From the NCBI RefSeq assembly GCF_008040105.1, contig NZ_VRMG01000007.1:1-64000 (forward strand): a stretch of 64,000 bases of DNA, given 5' to 3'. Source of the stretch: Lacisediminihabitans profunda. Lineage in GTDB: Bacteria; Actinomycetota; Actinomycetes; Actinomycetales; Microbacteriaceae. A program made the translations under genes and the position numbers. Below the pieces are notes generated by a model that saw only the letters and a list, made by a program, of their open reading frames with translations, was not told the DNA's origin and searched no databases. This document shows positions 35,617 through 46,067 of this stretch, one piece after another (the first letter of the stretch is position 1; each line of letters opens with the position of its first letter).

Positions 35617-36101
35617 CAGGCCAGTTTAAGCCGACTCCACCGCTCACCGTGGCCGGTGATGGTGACCTCGCGCGGCTCGACGGCATCCTCGTCCTCCGCG
35701 TCGAAACCGGGAGTCGGGCCTCCGGTCGGACGCTCGATCGCCACCTCGAGCCAATCGTCGGTCACTCCGTCGAGCATGCCGGCCGCCCATTCCACGACCA
35801 CGATGGATGACGCGAAGTCGATGTCGAGATCGTCCAGCTCGGCCGCCCGGCCGAGACGGTAGGCGTCCACGTGCACGAGCGGTGGCCCGCCGTGCTCCCG
35901 CGGGTGCGTTCTGGCGAGCACGAAGGTGGGGCTGGTGACGGCGCCGCGCACCCCCAGCGCCTCGCCGAGTCCGCGGGTGAGGGTGGTCTTGCCCGCCCCG
36001 AGTTCTCCGTTGAGCGCCACGAGGTCGCCGGCCCTCAGCTGTCGCGCGATCGCCGCGCCCAGAGCGGCCATCTCCTCGGGAGTGGCTATCGTCACCCGCA
36101 T
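35616..36101 (-). CDS. tsaE: tRNA t6A ATPase TsaE
   Basis: A 161-aa P-loop ATPase that resets the TsaBD complex. Walker A LNGELGAGKTTLTRGLGEAL is near residues 33-52, then VTSPTFVLARTH and LVHVDAYRLG. Its ATG shares one base with the alr stop and its own stop shares one with tsaB. The C-terminal 30 residues are variable. Confidence 0.93.
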   Translation of the reverse strand: MRVTIATPEEMAALGAAIARQLRAGDLVALNGELGAGKTTLTRGLGEALGVRGAVTSPTFVLARTHPREHGGPPLVHVDAYRLGRAAELDDLDIDFASSIVVVEWAAGMLDGVTDDWLEVAIERPTGGPTPGFDAEDEDAVEPREVTITGHGERWSRLKLA

Positions 36102-37204
36102 CAGCGGTTGGTCCGCTCGATCCGGGCGCCGAGGCGCGTGACGATCTCGTAGTTGATGGTGTCGGCGGCCGCCGCCCAGTCGTCGGCGGACGGCACACCG
36201 GTAGACGGGTCGCCGAAGAGAACTGCCCGGTCGCCCACCGAAACCCGGTTGTCTCCCACGTCCACCACGAACTGGTCCATCGCGACCCGCCCGGCGATCC
36301 GATAGGTGCGGCCGTTGATGGACACCGGTCCGCGGTTGGACGCGTGTCTCGGGATGCCGTCGCCGTAGCCGAGCGGAACGAGCGCCAGCGTCGCCTCGGT
36401 CGCCGTCCTGTGGTCGTAGCCGTAGGACACCCCGCTGCCCGCCGGTACCCGCTTCACCGAGGCGATCGTCGCGCTCAGCTCCAGGGCGGGGCGCAGGCCC
36501 AGGTCGGCGGACGTCGCGTCGTCGAACGGGGAGAGTCCGTAGGCGCCGATGCCGAGCCGCACCAGGTCGAACCGCGCCGACGGCACCCGCAGTGCGCCGG
36601 CGGTGGCGGCGAGGTGAAGCAGTTGTGGGTCGAGGCCGCTCTCACGGGCGAGGGCGATGGCGCGTTCGAAGGCCTCCACCTGAAGCAGGTCTTCGGCGGC
36701 CCCGGCGTTGGCGAGATGACTCCAGAGTCCGCGCACGCGGATGCGGCCGACCCGTTCGTGGGCGGCCGCCGCGGCGAAGAACTGCGGCCATTCGCTGCCC
36801 GAGGCGCCGTTGCGTCCGAGGCCGGTGTCCACCTTGAGCTGCACGAACGCGGTCCCGGCGGCGTGGGCGACGCGCTCGAGCTGCTCGGGGTAGCTCACCC
36901 CCAGGTCGATTCCCGCGGCGATCGCCTCGTCGAAGCTCGCCAGCGGGTCGTGAAGCCAGGCCAGCACGGGCGCGGTGATTCCCGCCGCCCGCAGGTCGAG
37001 TGCCTCGCGCATGTCCACAACGCCGAGCCAGTCGGCCCCACCCGCTAGCGCCGCCCCCGCCGCGGCGACCGCACCGTGGCCGTAACCCCCAGCCTTGACG
37101 ACGACCATCACGTGCGGGGTGCCGACCGCTCGCGCGAGGGTGCCCACGTTGTGGGAGATCGCGCCGAGGTCGACTCGCGCCTCGCGCATGGGGCGGGCGG
37201 TCAT
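36101..37204 (-). CDS. alr: Alanine racemase
   Basis: A PLP enzyme making D-alanine for peptidoglycan. 367 aa. The PLP-Lys is in MVVVKAGGYGHGAVA (the usual KANAYGHG has AN replaced by AG). The catalytic Tyr is in GSGVSYGYDHR, and GRVAMDQFVVDVG and LGYGDGIPR are typical. ATG 37204 overlaps the acpS stop by 4 nt; a long upstream open frame is only the acpS shadow. It is part of the acpS-alr-tsaE-tsaB-rimI-tsaD chain. Confidence 0.95.
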   Translation of the reverse strand: MTARPMREARVDLGAISHNVGTLARAVGTPHVMVVVKAGGYGHGAVAAAGAALAGGADWLGVVDMREALDLRAAGITAPVLAWLHDPLASFDEAIAAGIDLGVSYPEQLERVAHAAGTAFVQLKVDTGLGRNGASGSEWPQFFAAAAAHERVGRIRVRGLWSHLANAGAAEDLLQVEAFERAIALARESGLDPQLLHLAATAGALRVPSARFDLVRLGIGAYGLSPFDDATSADLGLRPALELSATIASVKRVPAGSGVSYGYDHRTATEATLALVPLGYGDGIPRHASNRGPVSINGRTYRIAGRVAMDQFVVDVGDNRVSVGDRAVLFGDPSTGVPSADDWAAAADTINYEIVTRLGARIERTNR

Positions 37205-37572
37205 CCGATGCCCTCCGCCACGACGTAGGCGACGGCGACCCCGGCGTCGTGGCTCATGGACACGTGGATGGCGGTGATCCCGCGAGCCGCCACGATTCCG
37301 GCGAGCGCGTTGTACACCTCGAACGACGGATTGCGGAGTCCGTCGGAGACGATCGCCATGTCGTGCCAGCGCACCCCGGTCGAATCGCCGATCGCCTTGA
37401 TCAGCGCCTCCTTGGCCGCGAATCGCGCGGCCATCGATCGCAGCGGCCGCTTGGCGGGGCCGTCCCACAGCTCGCTGTCGGCGAAAAGCCGGTTGAGCAG
37501 CGCCGGAGTCCTGTCGGCCGCACGCTCGAACCGCGCGAGGTCGACAACGTCCACGCCGATGCCGACGATCAC
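37201..37572 (-). CDS. acpS: Holo-[acyl-carrier-protein] synthase
   Basis: Attaches phosphopantetheine from CoA to ACP. 123 aa, trimer type. The metal-binding N-terminus IVGIGVDVVDLARFERA and the RSMAARFAAKEALIKAIG motif are intact. GTG start, 4 nt after the glmS stop. AcpS uses CoA, whose pathway starts with CoaA encoded nearby. Confidence 0.95.
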   Translation of the reverse strand: MIVGIGVDVVDLARFERAADRTPALLNRLFADSELWDGPAKRPLRSMAARFAAKEALIKAIGDSTGVRWHDMAIVSDGLRNPSFEVYNALAGIVAARGITAIHVSMSHDAGVAVAYVVAEGIG

Positions 37573-37576
37573 GTCC

Positions 37577-39433
37577 TTACTCCACGGTCACTGACTTGGC
37601 GAGGTTGCGCGGCTGGTCGACGTCGAGCCCCTTCGCCGCGGCCAGCTCCATCGCGAAGATCTGCAGCGGAGCCACCGCGAGCAGCGGCTCGAAGAGCGTC
37701 GAGGCGAGCGGAATCGGGATCACGAGGTCCGCATACGGCAGCACCGCGGCATCGCCCTGTTCGGCGATCGCGAGGATGCGGGCGCCACGGGCGCGGATCT
37801 CCTGGATGTTGGAGACCACCTTCTTGTGCAGCGAATCCTTGGCACGCGGGCTCGGCACGATCACGAACACGGGCTGGCCAGGCTCGATCAGGGCGATGGG
37901 ACCGTGCTTGAGCTCGCCGGCCGCAAAACCCTCCGCGTGGATGTAGGCAAGCTCCTTGAGCTTGAGAGCGCCCTCGAGGGCCACCGGGTAGCCGGCGTGC
38001 CGGCCGAGGAAGAGCACGGAACGGGTGTCGGTCATCCAGCCGGCGAGCTGGGTGATCGCGTCGTGCTGCTCGAGCACGGTGGCGAGCTGGTCGGGGAGCG
38101 CCTGCAACTCGCCGAGAAGTCCGGAGATCTCCTCCGGCGACAGGGTGCCGCGCACCTGCGCGAGGTGCAGGCCGAAGAGGTAGAGCGCGGCGACCTGCGC
38201 CACGAAGGCCTTCGTGGAGGCCACCGCGACCTCGGGACCCGCATGCGTGTAGATGGCGGCATCCGACTCCCGAGCGATGGTCGCGCCCTGGGTGTTGCAG
38301 ATCGACAGCGTCTTCGCCCCGGCGGCCACCGCGTACTTGACGGCCATGAGGGTGTCCATGGTCTCGCCGGACTGGCTGATCGAGACGACGAGCGTGCGGT
38401 CGTTGATCACCGGGTCGCGGTAGCGGAACTCGTGCGAGAGCTCCACATCCACGGGGATCCTCGCCCACTTCTCGATCGCGTACTTGCCGAGCATGCCCGA
38501 GTACGACGCGGTGCCGCAGCCGAGGATCACGACGCGGTCGATGTTTGCGAGCGCGCCCTCGCCGAGTACGTCCAGCTCGGAGAGGCGAACCGCCCCGTCG
38601 ACGATCCGGCCGAGGAGGGTCTTGGAGATGGCCTCCGGCTCCTCACTGATCTCCTTGGCCATGAAGCTCGACCAGCCGCCCTTTTCGGCCGCGGACGCAT
38701 CCCAGGTGATCTCGAACTCCTGGCTCTCCACCGGCAGGCCATCGAAGTCGGTGACCCTCACCGCATCCGAGGTGATCGTCACGATCTGGTCCTGGCCGAT
38801 CGCCACGGCGCGGCGGGTGTGTTCCACGAAGGCGGCCACGTCGGAACCGAGGAAGTTCTCGCCATCACCGAGCCCGATCACGAGGGGCGAGTTGCGACGG
38901 GCGCCGACGACGACGCCGGGCTCGTCCTTGTGCAGCACGAGAAGGGTGAACGCGCCGTGCAGTCGGGCGACGACGTTGCGCAGCGCCTCGGCGAGGTCCC
39001 CCGTCTTCTGGTATTCGAGCCCCACCAGGAGCGCGGCGACCTCGGTGTCGGTCTCGCTCGTGAAGACGGTGTCCGGATGGGCGGCGACGAGCTCCGCCTT
39101 GAGTTCCGCGAAGTTCTCGATGATGCCGTTGTGGATCAGGGCGAGCTTGCCGTCGTCCCCGAGGTGCGGATGCGCGTTCTGGTCGTTGGGTCCGCCGTGC
39201 GTGGCCCAGCGGGTGTGGCCGATTCCGGTTGAGCCGTTCGCGATGTTCGCGGCATCGAGGTCGTCGATGAGCACCTGGAGCTTGCCGGCGCGCTTGCGCG
39301 TGTGCAGCTCGCCCTCCGGGTCGATCACGGCGATGCCCGCCGAGTCGTATCCGCGGTATTCGAGCCGGCGGAGACCGCCCAGCAGCACCTCGACGCTCTT
39401 GTTGCTGCCGACATATCCCACGATTCCACACAT
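37577..39433 (-). CDS. glmS: Glutamine-fructose-6-phosphate aminotransferase (isomerising)
   Basis: Makes glucosamine 6-phosphate, first step to UDP-GlcNAc and cell wall. 618 aa. The N-terminal Ntn glutaminase has Cys2 ([20 protein letters not shown]). [19 protein letters not shown] follows, and two SIS domains ([33 protein letters not shown]) end with [12 protein letters not shown] 39433 is fixed by the need for Cys at position 2. No glmS ribozyme was found in the 85-nt leader. Its partner glmM is 1.2 kb upstream, beyond coaA. Confidence 0.97.
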   Translation of the reverse strand: MCGIVGYVGSNKSVEVLLGGLRRLEYRGYDSAGIAVIDPEGELHTRKRAGKLQVLIDDLDAANIANGSTGIGHTRWATHGGPNDQNAHPHLGDDGKLALIHNGIIENFAELKAELVAAHPDTVFTSETDTEVAALLVGLEYQKTGDLAEALRNVVARLHGAFTLLVLHKDEPGVVVGARRNSPLVIGLGDGENFLGSDVAAFVEHTRRAVAIGQDQIVTITSDAVRVTDFDGLPVESQEFEITWDASAAEKGGWSSFMAKEISEEPEAISKTLLGRIVDGAVRLSELDVLGEGALANIDRVVILGCGTASYSGMLGKYAIEKWARIPVDVELSHEFRYRDPVINDRTLVVSISQSGETMDTLMAVKYAVAAGAKTLSICNTQGATIARESDAAIYTHAGPEVAVASTKAFVAQVAALYLFGLHLAQVRGTLSPEEISGLLGELQALPDQLATVLEQHDAITQLAGWMTDTRSVLFLGRHAGYPVALEGALKLKELAYIHAEGFAAGELKHGPIALIEPGQPVFVIVPSPRAKDSLHKKVVSNIQEIRARGARILAIAEQGDAAVLPYADLVIPIPLASTLFEPLLAVAPLQIFAMELAAAKGLDVDQPRNLAKSVTVE

Positions 39434-39518
39434 GAAACTCGATTTTACGTTATGTCCCGGGCAACGCGCGCCCGCCCGTGCTCCGCGGCGCAGCCCGACT
39501 CCGGTAGCCTGTTGCCCT

Positions 39519-40478
39519 ATGTCTGAGCACGGGTCTGCGCACACCGGCGGCAACGGCCATTCGACGCCGTTCGTCGAAATCGACCGCGCCGACTGGGCCG
39601 ATCTCGCCCCCACCACGGAACTGCCCCTGAGTCCGACCGAGATCGTGGAGCTGCGCGGTCTCGGCGACCGCCTTGACCTGCGCGAGGTGACCGAGGTCTA
39701 CCTGCCGCTCAGCCGGTTGCTCAACCTGTATGCGGTCGGTGCTCGGCGGCTTCACGCCGACACCAGCCGATTCCTGCACCGGGACTCGAAGGCGACCCCG
39801 TTCGTGATCGGCGTGGCCGGCTCGGTGGCTGTGGGCAAGTCGACGGTCGCGCGCCTGCTGCGCGAGATGCTCTCCCGCTGGGACGACACGCCGCGCGTCG
39901 AACTCGTGACGACGGACGGTTTCCTCCTGCCCAACACGGAACTCGAGCGACGCGGCCTGATGGAACGCAAGGGCTTTCCGGAGTCGTACGACCGCCGGGC
40001 GCTGCTGCGGTTCGTCACCCGGGTGAAGAGCGGGGAACCTGAGGTGCGCGCCCCGTTCTACTCGCACCTCAGCTATGACATCGTGCGGGATGCCGAGATC
40101 GTGGTTCGAGCGCCGGACATCCTGATCGTGGAGGGACTCAACGTTCTTCAGCCGCCGGCGAGCGGGCACGGACTCGCGGTGAGCGACCTCTTCGATTTCA
40201 CCATCTACGTGGACGCCAGGACCTCCGACATCGCCGGCTGGTACGTCGACCGCTTTCTCAAGCTCCAGCGCGGCGCCTTCGCGAATCCGCAGTCCTACTT
40301 TCACCGCTACGCCGCGCTCAGCACGGAGGAGGCGACGGCGAAGGGACTCGAGATCTGGAAGCGCATCAACGAGCCCAACCTGCTGCGCAACGTGCTGCCG
40401 ACCAGGTCACGAGCCGATCTCGTTCTGCGCAAGGGCGCCGACCACGCGGTGGACAGCGTTCTGCTGCGCAAGATCTAG
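39519..40478 (+). CDS. coaA: Pantothenate kinase (type I)
   Basis: Phosphorylates pantothenate, the committed step to CoA. 319 aa. P-loop [20 protein letters not shown] near residue 103, then [32 protein letters not shown] and [10 protein letters not shown]. It is the only plus-strand gene between glmS and glmM, divergent from glmS with 85 nt between. The start ATG 39519 has no strong ribosome-binding site. Confidence 0.96.
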   Translation: MSEHGSAHTGGNGHSTPFVEIDRADWADLAPTTELPLSPTEIVELRGLGDRLDLREVTEVYLPLSRLLNLYAVGARRLHADTSRFLHRDSKATPFVIGVAGSVAVGKSTVARLLREMLSRWDDTPRVELVTTDGFLLPNTELERRGLMERKGFPESYDRRALLRFVTRVKSGEPEVRAPFYSHLSYDIVRDAEIVVRAPDILIVEGLNVLQPPASGHGLAVSDLFDFTIYVDARTSDIAGWYVDRFLKLQRGAFANPQSYFHRYAALSTEEATAKGLEIWKRINEPNLLRNVLPTRSRADLVLRKGADHAVDSVLLRKI

Positions 40479-40614
40479 TTCGCCGGGCTTCGGCCCTCCC
40501 GCCTCCCCGGACATCCTCCCCGGCGACCCGCGAAGGTACCCCTTCGTCGCGATTGTCACCGGTCGCCCGAGCACACGGACGACAAACGGGCACGCTCGCG
40601 GCGCGTGGGCCGGA

Positions 40615-41976
40615 CTAGACGGTGAGGCGTGCGCGCACGACGTCCGCGAGTGAGTGGGCGATCTCATCCGCCACCGACTGCTCCTGCGCCTCGACCATCA
40701 CGCGAACGAGCGGCTCGGTGCCGGAGGGGCGCAGCAGCACCCGCCCGGTGGAGCCGAGCCGTTCCTCCGCCGCGGCCACCGCGGCGGCGACCACCTCGTC
40801 CGACTTCAGCGCAGCACGCTCGACGCCGCGCACGTTGATCATGATCTGCGGGTAGACGGTCATCGCCGCGGCGAGCTCGGCAAGCGACTTGCCGGTGCGG
40901 GCCATCTCGGCGAGCAGCTGCAGCCCGGTGAGGATGCCGTCGCCGGTGGTCGCGTGGTCGCTCATGATCACGTGCCCGGACTGCTCACCGCCGAGGTTGA
41001 GGCCGCGCTCGTTGAGCGCCTCGAGCACGTAGCGGTCGCCGACCGCCGTCTGCAGGAGGGTGATGCCGTGTTCGGCCATCGCCACCCGAAGCCCCAGATT
41101 GCTCATGACCGTCGCCACGAGCGTGTTCTCCTTGAGCAGGCCGCGTTCCTTCATCGACACCGCGAGCACGGCCATGATCTGGTCGCCGTCGACGATGCGA
41201 CCGAGGTGATCCACGGCGAGGCAGCGGTCGGCGTCGCCGTCGTGGGCGATGCCGACGTCCGCCCCGTGCGCGAGAACCGCGGCGGAGAGAACGTCGAGGT
41301 GGGTGGACCCCACGCCGTCGTTGATGTTGTAGCCGTCCGGGTCTGCGCCGATCACGGTGACGGTGGCGCCCGCGTCGGTGAACACCTCGGGCGAGATGCC
41401 GGAGGCCGCACCGTTCGCGCAGTCGAGCACGACGTGGATGCCGTCGAGACGATGCGGGAGGGTGGACAGCAGGTGCACGACGTAGCGGTCTTCCGCGTCG
41501 GCGAAGCGGCGGATGCGACCGACCTCCACGCCGGTGGGCGCGAGCTTCTTTTCGTCGAGCGCGGCCTGGATGCGGTCTTCCACCTCATCGGGGAGCTTCG
41601 TGCCCCCCACCGCGAAGAACTTGATGCCGTTGTCGGCCGCGGGGTTGTGCGAGGCGGAGATGACCACGCCAAAGTCGGCCTTCACGTCCGCGATGAGAAA
41701 CGCGGCCGCCGGAGTCGGGATGATGCCGGCGTCGAGCACGTCAACGCCAGAACTCGCGAAGCCGGCCGCGACCGCCGCGGCGATGAACTCGCCGGAGACC
41801 CTCGGGTCGCGCGCGATCACACCGACCGGTCGACGCCCGGAGGCGCGACGACCGTCGGCGAAGCGCCCCTTGCCCAGAACGACTGACGCCGCCTGGGCAA
41901 GGCTCACTGCAAGCTCCACCGTGATGTCCTGGTTTGCGAGACCACGGACCCCGTCGGTGCCGAACAAACGCGGCAT
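40615..41976 (-). CDS. glmM: Phosphoglucosamine mutase
   Basis: Interconverts GlcN-6-P and GlcN-1-P. 453 aa. It starts [20 protein letters not shown]. The phosphoserine loop is [18 protein letters not shown], the metal loop [14 protein letters not shown] and the sugar loop GGEQSGHVI. It lies 20 nt after the rpsI stop on the same strand, as in many actinobacteria. Convergent with coaA; a weak hairpin (40531-40546) lies in the 136-nt gap. Confidence 0.97.
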   Translation of the reverse strand: MPRLFGTDGVRGLANQDITVELAVSLAQAASVVLGKGRFADGRRASGRRPVGVIARDPRVSGEFIAAAVAAGFASSGVDVLDAGIIPTPAAAFLIADVKADFGVVISASHNPAADNGIKFFAVGGTKLPDEVEDRIQAALDEKKLAPTGVEVGRIRRFADAEDRYVVHLLSTLPHRLDGIHVVLDCANGAASGISPEVFTDAGATVTVIGADPDGYNINDGVGSTHLDVLSAAVLAHGADVGIAHDGDADRCLAVDHLGRIVDGDQIMAVLAVSMKERGLLKENTLVATVMSNLGLRVAMAEHGITLLQTAVGDRYVLEALNERGLNLGGEQSGHVIMSDHATTGDGILTGLQLLAEMARTGKSLAELAAAMTVYPQIMINVRGVERAALKSDEVVAAAVAAAEERLGSTGRVLLRPSGTEPLVRVMVEAQEQSVADEIAHSLADVVRARLTV

Positions 41977-41996
41977 GAGGGTGTTTTCGGCGCGGG

Positions 41997-42485
41997 TTAG
42001 CGCTTCGAGAACTGGGGCGCCTTGCGGGCCTTCTTGAGTCCGGCCTTCTTACGCTCCTTGACGCGAGCGTCGCGGCTGAGGAAGCCCGCCTTCTTGAGCG
42101 CGGCGCGGTTGTTCTCTTCGTCGATCTGGTTGAGCGAACGCGCGATGCCGAGACGCAGGGCGCCGGCCTGGCCGGACGGGCCTCCGCCGGTGATGCGGGC
42201 GATGACGTCGTAGCTGCCGAGCAGGTCGAGCACCTTGAACGGGTCGTTGATCAGCTGCTGGTGCAGCTTGTTGGGGAAGTAGTCGGCGAGCGTGCGGCCG
42301 TTCACCGTGATGGTGCCGGAGCCGGGGACGATGCGCACGCGGGCGATGGCCTGCTTGCGACGGCCGACGGCCGCTCCTGGCACGTTGAGGACGGCGCGGG
42401 GCACCTTCACTGCGGTCTCGGCCGGGCTCTCGGTCGAGTAGCTCTCGAGAACTGCCTCGTCGATTGAATCTTCGATCTTCGCCAT
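41997..42485 (-). CDS. rpsI: 30S ribosomal protein S9
   Basis: 162 aa. The conserved core ([20 protein letters not shown] to the C-terminal [12 protein letters not shown] that reaches the P-site) is preceded by an acidic/Ala-rich extension of about 37 residues. Co-transcribed with rplM, 31 nt upstream. Confidence 0.97.
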   Translation of the reverse strand: MAKIEDSIDEAVLESYSTESPAETAVKVPRAVLNVPGAAVGRRKQAIARVRIVPGSGTITVNGRTLADYFPNKLHQQLINDPFKVLDLLGSYDVIARITGGGPSGQAGALRLGIARSLNQIDEENNRAALKKAGFLSRDARVKERKKAGLKKARKAPQFSKR

Positions 42486-42516
42486 GTTGTACGAATCCTT
42501 TAGTTACTGGTGCGCG

Positions 42517-42963
42517 CTACTGCGCGACCTGGCCGAGTGTGTAGGTCTTGGGCTGCTGGGCAGCGTGGGGGTGCTCGGCGCCTGCGTAGACCTTGAGCTT
42601 GGTGAGCTGTGCACGACCAATGGAGTTCTTGGGGAGCATGCCACGAACGGCCTTCTCGACGGCGCGCGTCGGGTGCTTCTCGAGGAGCTCGGAGTAGGTG
42701 GTCGCCGTGAGGCCGCCCGGGTAGCCCGAGTGGCGGTAGGCCTTCTTCTGCGCCAGCTTGGCGCCGGTCAGGGCCACCTTCTCGGCGTTGATGATGATGA
42801 CGAAGTCGCCCATGTCCATGTGCGGGGCGAAGGTCGGCTTGTGCTTGCCGCGCAGCAGGACTGCCGCGTGGCTCGCCAGACGGCCGAGAACGATGTCGGT
42901 CGCGTCGATGATGACCCAGTCGCGCTGGACATCTTCGGGCTTGGGAGAAAAGGTGCGCGTCAC
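42517..42963 (-). CDS. rplM: 50S ribosomal protein L13
   Basis: 148 aa. [39 protein letters not shown] and [21 protein letters not shown] are diagnostic. GTG start. First gene of rplM-rpsI-(glmM). A hairpin lies in its leader. Confidence 0.97.
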   Translation of the reverse strand: MTRTFSPKPEDVQRDWVIIDATDIVLGRLASHAAVLLRGKHKPTFAPHMDMGDFVIIINAEKVALTGAKLAQKKAYRHSGYPGGLTATTYSELLEKHPTRAVEKAVRGMLPKNSIGRAQLTKLKVYAGAEHPHAAQQPKTYTLGQVAQ

Positions 42964-43019
42964 AATAGTGCTGCTTTCTTTGTCGAAATGAGGCGTTCGT
43001 GAATCCCACTCCGATGGGC

Positions 43020-43046
43020 GTTCCCAGGCAAAGACTTGCCGGGAAC
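43020..43046 (-). other. Leader hairpin upstream of rplM
   Basis: GTTCCC-a-GGCAA, loop AGAC, TTGCC-GGGAAC: an 11-bp stem with one bulge. It sits 57 nt before rplM and 59 nt after truA. It could be a truA terminator without a T run or an L13-type autoregulatory leader. Confidence 0.45.
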
Positions 43047-43104
43047 ACTGCCGGTGGAGGGCTCAAGTTCGGGTGCAGCGCGAAAGGGCGCAGGCACCAA
43101 GGGT

Positions 43105-44061
43105 CTAGATTAGTCCATCCGCCGGGATGCGGTCAAACGCGGCGGTGCCCGAGGTCTCGAGCGGCGGCCGGCGGGCGCGGGTGACCTCCGCCCGCGCGGC
43201 CAGTTCGTCGTCTGGCGGATAGCCGATCTCGACGAGGGTGAGGCCCTTCGCCGGCACGACGTTGAACTCGCTCGTGCGGTCCAGCTCGTCACGGAGCGCG
43301 GTCAGGCGTTCCACCTCGAGCTTGCCCTCACCCACCGCGATCGTCGCCCCGACGAGGGAGCGCACCATGCTGTGGCAGAAGGCGTCGGCCTTCACCTCGG
43401 CGACGAGCACACCATCCGCGTCCCGTCGCCAGGCGAACTCCTGCAGGGTGCGGATGGTCGTGGCGCCCTCGCGCGGCTTGCAGTACGCCGCCCAGTCGTG
43501 CAGGCCGACGAGGGACTCCGCGGCGACCGCCATCCTGTCGAGGTCGAGCGCGGCCGGGTACCAGAGAGTGCGGTTGCGTTCCAGCGGGTTCCGGGGACCG
43601 GAGTTGTCGGACACCCGGTATTCGTAGCGTCGCCAGACGGCGGAGAACCGAGCGTCGAATCCCTCGGGGGCGACCACCGCTCGCGAGACGTAGACGTCGG
43701 TTTCGAGACCCGCGATGCCATTGAGCCGCCGCCCGAGCGCGGTCGGACCGTCGAATCGCCGGCCGCCGGTGGCCTTCTTTCCTCGCGGGCGGGTCAGCCA
43801 GCCGAGCTGTTCGGCCGACAGGTCGAGATGGGCAACCTGGCCGGTCGCGTGCACCCCGGCGTCGGTGCGGCCGGCGACGGTGAGGGTCGGCGCGGGGCCC
43901 CGACGGCCGAAGATGATGGCGAGAGCCGCCTCGAGCTCGCCCTGCACGGTGCGCAACCCCGGCTGTTTCGTCCAGCCGTTGAAATTGCCGCCGTCGTACG
44001 CGATGTCGAGCCGGATGCGCGTGTAGCCAGCGCCCGCGTCGATCACGCCTTCCCCGTCCAC
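43105..44061 (-). CDS. truA: tRNA pseudouridine(38-40) synthase
   Basis: Forms pseudouridine at positions 38-40 of tRNA anticodon stems. 318 aa. The catalytic Asp is in TVAGRTDAGVHATGQVAHLD. It opens RIRLDIAYDGGNFNGWTKQP, and YCKPREGATTIRTLQ and FCHSMVRSLVGATIAVGEGK are typical. GTG start. Usually truA follows rplQ directly; here about 3 kb with two other genes separates them. Confidence 0.95.
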   Translation of the reverse strand: MDGEGVIDAGAGYTRIRLDIAYDGGNFNGWTKQPGLRTVQGELEAALAIIFGRRGPAPTLTVAGRTDAGVHATGQVAHLDLSAEQLGWLTRPRGKKATGGRRFDGPTALGRRLNGIAGLETDVYVSRAVVAPEGFDARFSAVWRRYEYRVSDNSGPRNPLERNRTLWYPAALDLDRMAVAAESLVGLHDWAAYCKPREGATTIRTLQEFAWRRDADGVLVAEVKADAFCHSMVRSLVGATIAVGEGKLEVERLTALRDELDRTSEFNVVPAKGLTLVEIGYPPDDELAARAEVTRARRPPLETSGTAAFDRIPADGLI

Positions 44062-44147
44062 TTCTGAAGTCTATTGGCCAATCCGGCGGCCGCCCCCGCC
44101 TCGGGTTGACCTCGCCCCTTCGCACGACAAGACTCGAACTGCACGCC

Positions 44148-46067
44148 ATGACTCCTTCCCTCCTCCTCTCCTCCTCAGCGGCGGTTGCCACCCCGGCTAC
44201 CGTGCCGTCGAGCGACCGTCGCGTTGGCCGGTTCGCTGGGCTGGACGGGCTGCGGGCGATCGCCGTCCTGGCCGTGATCCTCTTCCATCTGACTCCCGGG
44301 GCTGTGCCCGGCGGCTACCTCGGGGTCGACGTCTTCTTCGTGATTAGCGGCTTCCTGATCACGGGGCTCCTGCTGCGGGAGAGACAGTCGACCGGCCGCA
44401 TCCGACTCGGGGCGTTCTGGATGCGCCGCGCCCGCCGACTGCTCCCCGCCCTCGCGCTCGTGGTCGTCTCCGGCAGCGCGCTGGCACTCGTCCTGGGCGG
44501 AGACGTGCTCGTGCACCTCGGACGGCAGGTGCTCGGCGCCACCACCTTCAGCAGCAACTGGCTCTCGATCGGCGCCGGGCAGAGTTACTTCGACGGCACC
44601 ACCCCCGAGCTCTTCCGCAACCTCTGGTCGCTCGCGGTGGAGGAACAGTTCTACCTGGTCTGGCCCCTGGCGATGCTGGTGCTGCTGCTCGTGCCCTCCG
44701 GGCGCCTGCGCATCGGCCTCGTGGTCGCCCTGGCGGTCGCCTCTGCCGCCGCCATGTGGCTGATCTACCTCCCGGGCGCCGACGCGACGCGGGTGTACTA
44801 CGGCACGGACACCCACTGTTTCGGCCTCGCCATCGGCGCGGCGATCGCGATCCTGCTGAACGAGGCGCCCGAGCGGCTCGCGACGCTCGCGCGCCGCCGA
44901 TTCGCGGCGATGATCGGTGCCGCGTTCGGAGCCGCAGCCATCGTGGCCCTCTGCGCGCTCGCGGTGTCGATGCCCGCGAGCGCGCCGTTCGTCTACCGGG
45001 GTGGACTGATCGGCGTGGCCCTCCTCACCGCGGTCGCCATCCTCGGCTCCATCGGCACCGGATCTGTCCTCGGCCGCGTGCTCGACAGCGCGCCGCTGCG
45101 CTGGATCGGCGAGCGATCCTACGGTCTCTACCTCTGGCACTGGCCGGTCTTCGTTCTCGTCGTCGCGGCCCTGCCCGGCTGGCAGCGCACGGGAGGGGAC
45201 GGCTGGGCGATGGGCGCCGTCGCGCTCGTGATCACGGTCGGGGTCTCGGTCGCGTCCTACCGCTTCGTGGAGCGCCCCATCCGTCTGAACGGATTCCGGG
45301 CAACGCTTCGAGCGTGGACGAGCGGATGGCGCGCCTCCGCACCGAGGCTCGTCGCCGCCCTGGCCGCGGTCGCCATCGCCCTCGTCGCGGTCGGCGCCTC
45401 GGTCGCCGCCATCGCGAGCGATCCGGGCAAGACCTCGAGCCAGGTCGCGGTCGAGCAGGGCGAGCGGTCGATCGACAGCCACAGGTCTCCCGACGCCACC
45501 GGGGGGCCGACGCCAGGTCGCCCACCCGCCGCGCTGCCGGGCGGTGACCAGATCACCGCGATCGGCGACTCGGTGATGCTCGCCTCGGCGCCGGAGCTTC
45601 AGTCGACCTTTCCCGGCATCCAGATCGACGCCGTCGTCTCGCGCCAGCTCTCCTCGGTGCCGTCCATCCTGCAGGGCATGGTGGCCGCCGGCACGTTGCG
45701 GCCGACCGTGCTGATCGGGCTCGGCACGAACGGACCGATCGACCGGTCGACCCTCGACGCGGTGCGCACGATCGCCGGCAGCGCCCACGACATCGTGATG
45801 ATCAACGTGCAGGCGCCGCGCGGCTGGACCGATGGCGTGAACTCCACCCTCTCCCGGTTCGCCCAGCAGTATCGCGACGTGGAGCTCGCGAACTGGCGAG
45901 ACGCGATCGCCGGGCACCTCGATCTGCTGGCACGCGATCAGATCCACCCGGGAAGCGCCGGGGGCGCGATCTATGCGCGTGCCGTGACCGATGCCCTGCA
46001 GCGGCTGGCGGAGCTGCCGCCCGCGCTCGGACCCAACGACTTCGGGCTGGCCAGCATCCCGCTCTAG
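44148..46067 (+). CDS. Acyltransferase with SGNH domain (OafA/OatA type)
   Basis: 639 aa. An N-terminal acyltransferase_3 membrane domain with about ten helices (GLDGLRAIAVLAVILFHLTP; GVDVFFVISGFLITGLLLRE; RRARRLLPAL) is followed by an extracellular SGNH hydrolase domain (GDSVMLASAPEL at about 475, GTNG, and DQIHPGSAGG with the catalytic Asp-His). This is the OatA plan, so O-acetylation of peptidoglycan or an exopolysaccharide is likely. ATG 44148 is chosen; an upstream TTG (44106) adds 14 residues. It sits on the opposite strand between truA and rplQ. Its stop interleaves with that of the GNAT gene. Confidence 0.88.
   Translation: MTPSLLLSSSAAVATPATVPSSDRRVGRFAGLDGLRAIAVLAVILFHLTPGAVPGGYLGVDVFFVISGFLITGLLLRERQSTGRIRLGAFWMRRARRLLPALALVVVSGSALALVLGGDVLVHLGRQVLGATTFSSNWLSIGAGQSYFDGTTPELFRNLWSLAVEEQFYLVWPLAMLVLLLVPSGRLRIGLVVALAVASAAAMWLIYLPGADATRVYYGTDTHCFGLAIGAAIAILLNEAPERLATLARRRFAAMIGAAFGAAAIVALCALAVSMPASAPFVYRGGLIGVALLTAVAILGSIGTGSVLGRVLDSAPLRWIGERSYGLYLWHWPVFVLVVAALPGWQRTGGDGWAMGAVALVITVGVSVASYRFVERPIRLNGFRATLRAWTSGWRASAPRLVAALAAVAIALVAVGASVAAIASDPGKTSSQVAVEQGERSIDSHRSPDATGGPTPGRPPAALPGGDQITAIGDSVMLASAPELQSTFPGIQIDAVVSRQLSSVPSILQGMVAAGTLRPTVLIGLGTNGPIDRSTLDAVRTIAGSAHDIVMINVQAPRGWTDGVNSTLSRFAQQYRDVELANWRDAIAGHLDLLARDQIHPGSAGGAIYARAVTDALQRLAELPPALGPNDFGLASIPL

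Noticed and set aside
39434-39518. glmS ribozyme or riboswitch
   Set aside because: The gap is only 85 nt and shows no ribozyme core; the class is mainly in Firmicutes.
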